Source of the DNA: CAZJHX01 sp964545715
Lineage (GTDB): Bacteria; Myxococcota_A; UBA9042; GCA-2863065
Assembly: GCA_964545715.1 (NCBI GenBank)
Contig: CAZJHX010000134.1
Location: forward strand, 1 to 30,216
Length of the DNA: 30,216 nucleotides
Reading direction: 5' to 3'
The notes below the pieces were generated by a model. It ran no database searches. It worked only from the letters and a program-made list of their open reading frames with translations, and was not told where the DNA came from. A program made the position numbers and the translations under genes. This document shows, in pieces, positions 22,603-28,936 of this stretch; position 1 is the first letter of the stretch; each line of letters begins with the position of its first letter.

Positions 22603-23513
22603 CCAAAACCCTCTCCGACCGCTGGCTGTGGGCCGGCCTGGTCGGCGGCGTCGCGCTGGTCCTATGGGGGCTGATCCAAGGGCCGTCTGCGACACCGACC
22701 ACCTCGGACGACGACGTGGCGGCGGTGGTCGGCGACGTCACGATCACCGCAGATCGCTACCACCAGGCGCTGGCCTTGCTTGTAGTGCGCACAAAAGGAC
22801 CTGCGCCCGATGCGGCGCTGCGACGGCGGGTCCTGGACGATCTAATCGCAGAAGAGTTGCTGCTGGCGCGCGCGCTGGAGCTTGATCTACCTCGGGTGGC
22901 CGCTCTGTCACGGCGACGGCTGCTGACGGATGTGATCGATGCGATGGGCGCGGATGTGCCGGACCCGACCGACGACGAGCTGGCGGCCTGGTACGCGGCG
23001 AACCCCCAACAGTTCGGCGGGCGCCACACGTACCGGGTAGAGGCGGCGTTTTTCAAGGGTCCTCGTGGACGCGGCCGCGCGACGGTGGCAGCCGCGGCGA
23101 TGCGAGCGGGCGCGTCGCTGCAATTGGTGGCCGGGACCGCTGATAAGCCGGTCGCGCCAGTGCCGACCGGGCTTGTGCAGGCCAGTGTGCTTCGGACCTA
23201 TCTGGGCCCAACCGCGGCGCGCGCCGCCATGGATCTGGAGATCGGCGACGTAAGCGAGCCGTTGAAGGCGTCCGGCGGCTTTTACGTGGTGCGGCTGCGG
23301 GAGATCGCCAAAGCGGAGCGACCACCATTGAAGAGCGTACGAGACGGTGTCCGCGCGCTCGTGCTGCAGGAGCGGCGCCGAAAGCGGGTCGACGAGGCCG
23401 TGGCGCAGCTGCGCAGCCGCGGGGGCGTCACGATCAACGAGGATCTGCTGCGCTCCGACCGGCCAATCCCCAAGCGCTGGCTGCGGGCGGCGCGAGACGA
23501 CAGCGCCAGATGA
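22599..23513 (+). CDS. Membrane-anchored PpiC/parvulin-type peptidyl-prolyl isomerase (cassette 2)
   Basis: 304 residues from the GTG at 22599, which overlaps the preceding stop (GTGA); the open frame extends to 22332 but that part lies inside the DUF3604 gene. Residues 9-28 are the membrane anchor (RWLWAGLVGGVALVLWGLI). About 45-125 is a SurA-N-like helical region (VVGDVTITADRYHQALALLV, LDDLIAEELLLARALEL), and 130-240 a parvulin-like domain (AAWYAANPQQF, YRVEAAFFKG, GDVSEPLKASGGFYVVRLRE). The tail is basic and helical. Its stop overlaps the HupE start (ATGA). The protein is longer than its cassette 1 counterpart (304 against 258) and only distantly similar, but has the same architecture and the same neighbours. 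Confidence 0.85.
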   Translation: MTKTLSDRWLWAGLVGGVALVLWGLIQGPSATPTTSDDDVAAVVGDVTITADRYHQALALLVVRTKGPAPDAALRRRVLDDLIAEELLLARALELDLPRVAALSRRRLLTDVIDAMGADVPDPTDDELAAWYAANPQQFGGRHTYRVEAAFFKGPRGRGRATVAAAAMRAGASLQLVAGTADKPVAPVPTGLVQASVLRTYLGPTAARAAMDLEIGDVSEPLKASGGFYVVRLREIAKAERPPLKSVRDGVRALVLQERRRKRVDEAVAQLRSRGGVTINEDLLRSDRPIPKRWLRAARDDSAR

Positions 23514-24718
23514 CCCGAGCCGCTCTGCTTTGCGCGCTTGTGATGGCGCCCGCGCTGGCTACGGCTCACACGCTGTCGCGCAGCACGTCGTCCTGGCGCG
23601 TGGCTGGGCACGTGCTGACGGTCCGGGCCGAGATCCCATTGCTCGAGCTCGCCCGGACACGGCCGTCCCTGAACGGTCTGAGCGCGCAGGCAGCCATCGC
23701 GGATCCACAGCTGCGACGCGCGCTCTCGAAGTCCGTGCCGACAGCGCTGCGGCCCCTGGACGAGGACGCTGCTTGTGTGCCGGACCGCCCGGCGTCCGTG
23801 CGTGCGGGGGCGCGTGGACGGCTGACGGTGCGGTGGACGCTGACGTGTAGTCGGCCGCCGCGCCCAGGCGTCGCATGTGATCTCTTCTTTGATCGCGCGC
23901 CAAACCACCTCCATGTGGCGCACTGGGCCGTCGAGGGCGGAACCTCTCAGGCGATTCTGAGCGCAGACCGACGCCGGGTGGATCTCAGTCTCGTGGACGC
24001 GGCGCCCGGGCGGTTCGGGTCGTTTGTCGTCGCAGGAGCGCGCCATGTGGCCCACGGGGCCGACCACATCGCGTTTGTCATCGCGCTGATGTTGTTGGGC
24101 GGCGGGCTGGGGCGCGCGGCGCTGATCGCCACGGGCTTTACGGCCGGCCACAGCGTGACGTTGGCGCTGGCGGCGCTCGGGTGGGTGCAGCCGCGGGCAG
24201 AGGTGGTCGAGGTGGTGGTCGGCTTGTCGGTGGCGTATGCGGCGCTGGACTGCTTTGCCCACTGGGGTACGGCGCGGGTGTGCGCCTTGGCCAACGCCGC
24301 CTTGCACGCCGGGGTTGCCGCGATTGGGACGATCCCGCTCTCAGTGGTGGCGGGATCACTATTGTTCACCACGTCTCACTTGTGGCTCGCGCGGCGGTCC
24401 GAGACACCATCGCTGCGACTACGCCCCCTGCTGGGGCTGTTGTTTGGGCTGGTTCACGGGCTGGCGTTTGCCGGGGCGTTCACCGAGTCGCTGCAGGGCG
24501 CGGATCTCGTCTCCGCACTGCTGGGGTTCAACATCGGGGTGGAGGTGGCGCAGCTTGGGATCATCGCGGTGACGCTGGCGCTGTTAATCGGCATCCAGCG
24601 CGCGCTGGGCGAGCGGGCCCAAACGCACGCGGCGATGGCAACGGCGGCGCTGATTCTGGCGGCCGGAGTGTACTGGAGCGCCGCGTACAGCCTGGCCGCG
24701 GGAGTGAGTTCGATATAG
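23510..24718 (+). CDS. HupE/UreJ-type membrane protein (cassette 2)
   Basis: 402 residues from the ATG overlapping the PpiC stop. A signal peptide (MTRAALLCALVMAPALATA) would leave His20 as the mature N-terminus (HTLSRSTSSW). A periplasmic domain of about 150 residues with two cysteines follows, then six or seven membrane helices with the HupE/UreJ motifs GARHVAHGADHIAF (about 172-185), AGHSVTLAL (about 211), GLVHGLAFAGAF (about 314) and FNIGVEVAQ (about 341). HupE and UreJ proteins are linked to nickel or other metal uptake; the conserved His/Asp residues in the membrane agree with that. It lacks the DUF3604 fusion found in the cassette 1 protein and ends after its last helix. It is the last gene of the cassette; a sigma-54 promoter for the next gene begins 14 bases later. 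Confidence 0.88.
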   Translation: MTRAALLCALVMAPALATAHTLSRSTSSWRVAGHVLTVRAEIPLLELARTRPSLNGLSAQAAIADPQLRRALSKSVPTALRPLDEDAACVPDRPASVRAGARGRLTVRWTLTCSRPPRPGVACDLFFDRAPNHLHVAHWAVEGGTSQAILSADRRRVDLSLVDAAPGRFGSFVVAGARHVAHGADHIAFVIALMLLGGGLGRAALIATGFTAGHSVTLALAALGWVQPRAEVVEVVVGLSVAYAALDCFAHWGTARVCALANAALHAGVAAIGTIPLSVVAGSLLFTTSHLWLARRSETPSLRLRPLLGLLFGLVHGLAFAGAFTESLQGADLVSALLGFNIGVEVAQLGIIAVTLALLIGIQRALGERAQTHAAMATAALILAAGVYWSAAYSLAAGVSSI

Positions 24719-24731
24719 GAGGGTTTTGGAA

Positions 24732-24748
24732 CGGCACGGTCCGTGCAC
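24732..24748 (+). promoter_or_regulatory. Sigma-54 promoter with embedded inverted repeat
   Basis: CGGCACGGTCCGTGCAC keeps GG (24733-24734) and GC (24745-24746) 10 bases apart and the core GGCACG-N4-nTGCA. It also contains the inverted repeat GCACGG-T-CCGTGC (24734-24746). No T-tract follows, so a terminator is unlikely. Transcription would start near 24757, upstream of the ATG at 24789. Confidence 0.6.
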
Positions 24749-24788
24749 AGTGTGGGCTCGGGTCACGAACATGGAAGGAGAACATTCA

Positions 24789-25754
24789 ATGAAAACCACA
24801 CGCTTCGACACACCTTGGCTTCTGGTCACCCTCTTCGCCGCAACACTCGCCGCACCGAGCGCCGCAATGGCCGCCGGACTGGCGTGCAACTGCATGTCGC
24901 CCAATGTCGAGTGGTCAATCCCGACGCAGGACGCTCAGCAGGTACCGCCCAATGCGCGAATCGTGCTCCGGTGGGCAGTCGATGCAGACACCATCACAAT
25001 GAAGCAGAGCGAGGCCGGCGAATTCACCGGCTTTGGCGAGGCTGTTGCGGTGTCGTTTCAGGTGGAGCATATCGGCGACGGCGTGGTGGCGCTGACGCCC
25101 GCGCAGCCGCTTATCCCGGGGGCCATGATCGATGTGCGGTCGGGCAACTTCTCCCTGTCGTTTACGGTGGGCCATCTGACGGACGATGATGCGCCGGCCC
25201 TCTCAGGCGCGTCCATCGCGACGGACCACTTGACGATCTGCTCGGACAACGTGCGCACAACCGTCAACGTGGCCGGCATGGAGGACTCGGACATGCAGCC
25301 GCTGCTGATGGAGCTGACGATCGAGGGCGCTGATGGCCCGACGACGGTGCTGCGCCCCACCGGCGATGAGCAGTGGGGCACCACCACCCGCTGCCAGCGC
25401 GTCGACGGCAAGCTGAACTGCGACGTGCATCTCGGTCGCGCCGAGGAGACACAGTGCTTGAACTCGTTCCCGGAGGCGACGCCCGGGATCACGCATACGG
25501 TTGCCGTCCGGGTCTTTGACATGGCGGGCAACTCCAGCGCGTCGACCGCGGACGAGCACTTCGAGTTCCAGGCCTTCGAAAACGCGTGGGACAACTACTG
25601 CGGCACCGGCTGTGTGAACGGCTGCACCATGGTTCGGGGTCCGGCGACCGGCAACGCGGCGCTGGCGTTCTTTGCCGCGCTCGGCCTCGTCGGCCTGGCG
25701 GTCATCCGTAAGCGCCTGAACGCTGAGGCTCAGTTGCAGAAGAACGCGCTGTAG
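24789..25754 (+). CDS. Secreted Ig-like protein with MYXO-CTERM-like C-terminal anchor
   Basis: 321 residues. AGGAG 9 bases upstream and the sigma-54 promoter at 24732-24748 fix the start at 24789 rather than 24726. A Sec signal (LLVTLFAATLAAPSAAMA) precedes AGLACNCMSPNVEW. Residues 35-125 look like an SbsA-type bacterial Ig-like domain (QVPPNARIVLRW, VVALTPAQPLIPGAMIDVRS), and a second beta domain follows with three cysteines. The C-terminus has CGTGCVNGC, a hydrophobic helix (AALAFFAALGLVGLAVI) and RKR, matching the plan of MYXO-CTERM sorting signals (Cys, membrane helix, basic end), but with a longer polar tail (LNAEAQLQKNAL). The protein is predicted to reach the cell surface. It overlaps the convergent DUF4215 gene by 25 bases. 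Confidence 0.8.
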   Translation: MKTTRFDTPWLLVTLFAATLAAPSAAMAAGLACNCMSPNVEWSIPTQDAQQVPPNARIVLRWAVDADTITMKQSEAGEFTGFGEAVAVSFQVEHIGDGVVALTPAQPLIPGAMIDVRSGNFSLSFTVGHLTDDDAPALSGASIATDHLTICSDNVRTTVNVAGMEDSDMQPLLMELTIEGADGPTTVLRPTGDEQWGTTTRCQRVDGKLNCDVHLGRAEETQCLNSFPEATPGITHTVAVRVFDMAGNSSASTADEHFEFQAFENAWDNYCGTGCVNGCTMVRGPATGNAALAFFAALGLVGLAVIRKRLNAEAQLQKNAL

Positions 25755-27448
25755 TTCGTGTTTCCGCAGCCGTTGTTGCAGCAGCTGCCCAGCCAGCCCT
25801 GACCGCAGTGCGAAGGGTACTGGCGCGGGGAGCCGCCGCTGCAGGTGTCGCCGCCGAAATTGCCCGAGTAGGCGTTGTATCCAAACTCCTTGCAGATCTT
25901 ATCCAGGTAGTCGGTCTTGCCGTAGGCGACCTCGATGTATTGCACGTTGGTGCAGTTGGCACCCAGCGCAGCCAGGCACTGGTTCAGCTCCGCGACAGTG
26001 ATCTTCTTCTTCTCGCCACCGTCGAAGGCGCCGCACTTTGACTCGGACGTGCAGGTGGCGCTGCACCCGTCGCCGCTTGTATTGCCGCCGTCGTCGCAGG
26101 ACTCACCCGTGTCCACGATGTTGTCACCGCACTTGGGGTTCTTGCAGTTCACACGGCACTTGTCCTTGGCATTGGCGTTGTCGCTGCCGTCGTCGCACTC
26201 CTCGGCGCTGTCGGTGATGTTGTCGCCGCACTTGGGGTTCTTGCAGTTCAAGCGGCACTTGTCGGGGGCGTCGGCGTTGAAGGCCACGCCGTTGTCGCAC
26301 TCTTCACCCAGGCCCGGGTCCTTTACCGCGTCGCCGCACTTGGGCGCCTTGCAGTCGATACGGCAGGCGTCGGGCTTGTTGCCGTTGCCGGGACCGTCGT
26401 CGCACTCCTCGTTGGAGTCCTGGATCAGGTCGCCGCAAAACGGGTTCTTGCAGTTCAGACGGCATTTGTCGGCCGCGTTGGCGTTGTTGTCCCCGTCGTC
26501 GCACTGCTCGTCCGAGTCGACGATGTTGTCGTTGCACTTGGGCGTCTTGCAGTTGAGGCGGCACGTGTCGGGCTGGTCGGCGTTCAGCGCGCCGTCGTCG
26601 CATTGCTCTCCCAGCTCGTTGTCCTTGATCGAGTCGCCGCACTTGGGCGCTTTGCAGTCGCTGCGGCAGACGTTGGGCGCGTTGGCGTTGGCGGAGCCGT
26701 CGTCGCACTCTTCGTTGGGGTTTTGCACCATACCGTCGCCGCAATAGAACAGCGGCTTGCACTGCAACGAACCGCCCGCGCCGAAGCCCGCCAGGTACTG
26801 ACCGGCCGGGCAGGCGCCGACCGGGATCGTCATGGCCTTGCACACCAGGTCCCCGGCAGCCGAGAGGCCGACCAGCACCTCTCCATCGGGACACTTGCCG
26901 ACCGGGTTGCTGGCGATGGTCTCGATCACGTACTGCGCGTTGTCCGCGTCCCAGCTCACCGTGGTCGCGCCTTTCCCGACAAAAGTGAAGCCGAGAGCGG
27001 TGTTGTCGACACACCCGGTGCAGGACAGGCCCGAGGCAGCGGTAGCGGTGGTCGCCTGCCCGCACTGAGCGGACCAGCTGGCCAGCGGGGTGGGGGTCAG
27101 CGGCTGGCGCGGCAGCTCGTCGTCGACGCCGACAGTCACACCCAGCCAAAGCGCCGGATGGGCTCCGAAAAACGCGGCGCTCAGGGGCGCGGTCTCACCG
27201 ATAAAGGCGGCGAAGACCCCGTTCTTGGTCACGACCTTCACGCTCTTTTCGACCCACAGCATGTTGCCGTCGACCTCAGCATCCCAGAACGTGAACGTGG
27301 CCAGGTGGGGACCGTCGGCCACCGCCTCTCCCGAGGCGCTCAACAGCGTGCCCTGCACCCGCAATTTGGTGACCGTGTTCTGTGCCTGGGCGGTGCCGGC
27401 GAAGGCAACCGCGGCCACGAGAAGGACGCGCAGTGCTGTGATCTTCAT
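25730..27448 (-). CDS. Secreted DUF4215/Myxococcus cysteine-rich repeat protein
   Basis: 572 residues from the ATG at 27448 (AGG 8 bases upstream); the ATG at 27454 adds two residues. A Sec signal (ITALRVLLVAAVAFAGTAQA) precedes QNTVTK. The N-terminal domain (about 24-130) resembles the fibre-like domain common in Myxococcota secreted proteins (LRVQGTLLSASGEAVADGPH, GVFAAFIGET, LWLGVTVGVDDELP). A linker with paired cysteines leads to seven tandem DUF4215 repeats (about 236-471) of the form CGDxxxDxxEECDDGxxNxxxxDxCRxxC. The last 100 residues form a separate Cys/Gly-rich domain (GNFGGDTCSGGSPRQYPSHC, GSCCNNGCGNTNYSAFFC). No enzyme motif is seen; it is most likely an extracellular structural or adhesive protein. 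Confidence 0.87.
   Translation of the reverse strand: MKITALRVLLVAAVAFAGTAQAQNTVTKLRVQGTLLSASGEAVADGPHLATFTFWDAEVDGNMLWVEKSVKVVTKNGVFAAFIGETAPLSAAFFGAHPALWLGVTVGVDDELPRQPLTPTPLASWSAQCGQATTATAASGLSCTGCVDNTALGFTFVGKGATTVSWDADNAQYVIETIASNPVGKCPDGEVLVGLSAAGDLVCKAMTIPVGACPAGQYLAGFGAGGSLQCKPLFYCGDGMVQNPNEECDDGSANANAPNVCRSDCKAPKCGDSIKDNELGEQCDDGALNADQPDTCRLNCKTPKCNDNIVDSDEQCDDGDNNANAADKCRLNCKNPFCGDLIQDSNEECDDGPGNGNKPDACRIDCKAPKCGDAVKDPGLGEECDNGVAFNADAPDKCRLNCKNPKCGDNITDSAEECDDGSDNANAKDKCRVNCKNPKCGDNIVDTGESCDDGGNTSGDGCSATCTSESKCGAFDGGEKKKITVAELNQCLAALGANCTNVQYIEVAYGKTDYLDKICKEFGYNAYSGNFGGDTCSGGSPRQYPSHCGQGWLGSCCNNGCGNTNYSAFFCN
26036..26743 (-). repeat. Seven tandem DUF4215 units
   Basis: Seven units of 33 or 36 codons. 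Most are 33 codons; the second and fifth carry a 3-residue insertion before EQCDDG or EECDNG. Units ending in CKAPKC and CKNPKC alternate irregularly, which points to block duplication. Confidence 0.85.
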
Positions 27449-27475
27449 ACCCATAGCCTAATGAAATCCGAGGGT

Positions 27476-27491
27476 GGGGTCCATGGACCCC
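27476..27491. promoter_or_regulatory. 16-bp perfect palindrome between divergent genes
   Basis: GGGGTCCATGGACCCC lies 28 bases upstream of the DUF4215 gene start and just upstream of the sigma-54 promoter at 27500. It may be a regulator site for either gene; it has no T-tract and is not a terminator. Confidence 0.45.
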
Positions 27492-27499
27492 CGGTTTCA

Positions 27500-27516
27500 C
27501 TGGCACAGCCCTTGCT
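27500..27516 (+). promoter_or_regulatory. Sigma-54 promoter
   Basis: CTGGCACAGCCCTTGCT matches TGGCACG-N4-TTGCW with one change; GG at 27502-27503 and GC at 27514-27515 are separated by 10 bases. Transcription would start near 27526, 43 bases before the lipoprotein ATG at 27569. Confidence 0.78.
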
Positions 27517-27568
27517 GAGCCGGGCCTCAAGCGGGACATCCAGTCCCCAGAGGAAATGAGGTAATAAA

Positions 27569-28903
27569 ATGACCACGCTCACAACCACGATCAAGCACTT
27601 CTCGGTCATCGCTCTCTTTGGCGCACTGGCCTTTGCCTGCGCCGATTCCGTCACAGACACGACCGACCCCCGCGGCGCGAAGCCCGAGGCCGATCCCGAC
27701 GTTGCCACCATCGACGGCGCCAAGTCCGACGCCGTCACCGAGTGGTTCACCACGATCAAAGGCGCGCTGACCCTCGAGGACGGCATCAAGGACACCATCG
27801 ACTGGCCCGACTGGTTCCACGGCTACACCGTGGAGATGACCGCCGGCCAGACCGTTCAGGTCCGCGTGCAAGCAACCGAGCACGGCTACGTGCGCATGTA
27901 CGGCCCGTCCCACCGCATGGAGGAGGGTCAGCCGATGTTCGACAAGGCCGTCGTCAAGCGTAAGACGGACCGGGACGGCGACTCCTACTCGGACCTGTTC
28001 GAGTACCGCGCCGACGAGGACGGCACCTACATGGTGGTCTACGGTCCGCAGTGGGCCTGGACCGCGACCTACAAGTTCGAGACGGTCTGCACCGACGGCT
28101 GCGAGCCCGACAACACGTGTGAGGTCGACGAGCAGTGCACGCCGGAGCAGTACTGCAAGTTCAACGGCGTCGTCTGTGTCACCGAGCCCTGCGACGTCAG
28201 CTTCAGCACCTGTGAGGACCGCGAGAAGGCCGGCTCCCCGTGCATCCGCGACGAGGCCTGCGACGCCGGCCTGCTGTGCATCGAGGGCGCCTGCACCGTC
28301 AACCCCGAGTCGTGCACCGAGGACGCGGACTGCGGCGAGGCCGGCTTCTGCGCTTGCATGGACTGGAACTGCGACAACACCCAGTGCAAGCCGTACTCCC
28401 CTGAGGGCGGTCACTGTGGCGGCTTCGCGCCCCCGCAGCACATCAGCCACTGCTCGCCCGACTTCAAGTGCATCGGCCCCAACTTCATCGCCGACATGCC
28501 CGGCAGCTGCGGCACCTCCGCCACCGTCGAAGAGCTCCTGGCCAACCCCGAGGACTACCAGAACCGCTTCGTGGGCCTGGAGGCCTGGATTCAGACCAGC
28601 GTCGCCATGTGCACGCAGATGGCCTGCTCCCCCGAGAACATGTGCTGCAACAGCTGCGGCGCCGGCCAGTTCCTCTACGACACCGAGCAGGGCGACTTCC
28701 CGGCGCCCGACGCCGGCATCGAGCTGCAGCGCGACGGCAAGACATACACGTGCGGCGGCGACAACTGCAACTACATGGAGAACTGCAGCGTCCAGGACGG
28801 CAGCTACTGGATCGGCGGCTTCTTCCGCAAGGGCGAGCACTTCGGCTGGTACCTCGAGGTCACCCGCGAGTACGGCTCCCCGATCATCCTCCCCACCGAG
28901 TAG
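27569..28903 (+). CDS. Cysteine-rich lipoprotein, sigma-54 driven
   Basis: 444 residues; GAGG lies 7 bases before the ATG. The signal KHFSVIALFGALAFAC gives lipidated Cys24. The short linker (PRGAKPEADPDVATIDGAKSDA) is of the kind that follows the anchor in many Myxococcota lipoproteins. Residues 55-170 resemble a beta-sandwich (WFHGYTVEMTAGQTVQVRVQ, EYRADEDGTYMVVYGP), similar to pre-peptidase C-terminal domains. Residues 172-310 are Cys-rich (CEVDEQCTPEQYC, CIRDEACDAGLLC). The C-terminal 120 residues carry more cysteines (MCTQMACSPENMCCNSCGAGQF) and end in a beta-rich domain reminiscent of an OB-fold (FVGLEAWIQTSVAMC, GSYWIGGFFRKGEHFGWYLEV). No active site is seen. It is probably a surface-exposed binding protein. 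Confidence 0.83.
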   Translation: MTTLTTTIKHFSVIALFGALAFACADSVTDTTDPRGAKPEADPDVATIDGAKSDAVTEWFTTIKGALTLEDGIKDTIDWPDWFHGYTVEMTAGQTVQVRVQATEHGYVRMYGPSHRMEEGQPMFDKAVVKRKTDRDGDSYSDLFEYRADEDGTYMVVYGPQWAWTATYKFETVCTDGCEPDNTCEVDEQCTPEQYCKFNGVVCVTEPCDVSFSTCEDREKAGSPCIRDEACDAGLLCIEGACTVNPESCTEDADCGEAGFCACMDWNCDNTQCKPYSPEGGHCGGFAPPQHISHCSPDFKCIGPNFIADMPGSCGTSATVEELLANPEDYQNRFVGLEAWIQTSVAMCTQMACSPENMCCNSCGAGQFLYDTEQGDFPAPDAGIELQRDGKTYTCGGDNCNYMENCSVQDGSYWIGGFFRKGEHFGWYLEVTREYGSPIILPTE

Positions 28904-28915
28904 GAACCCCACACG

Positions 28916-28936
28916 GCTCGCGCACTCCACGCGGGC
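28916..28936 (+). terminator. Possible hairpin between convergent genes
   Basis: GCTCGCG, a 7-base loop and CGCGGGC form a 7-pair stem (one G-U) directly after the lipoprotein gene. There is no T-tract, so its role as a terminator is weakly supported. Confidence 0.25.

Noticed and set aside
24734..24746. Intrinsic terminator after the HupE gene
   Set aside because: The stem is short, has a 1-base loop and no T-tract, and the same bases fit a sigma-54 promoter.
26036..26743. CRISPR-like array
   Set aside because: The repeats are coding DUF4215 units of 99-108 bases without conserved direct repeats and unique spacers.
27527..28930. 467-codon minus-strand frame opposite the Cys-rich lipoprotein
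   Set aside because: It has no signal or domain and is an antisense reading of a Cys-rich gene with a ribosome binding site and sigma-54 promoter on the plus strand.
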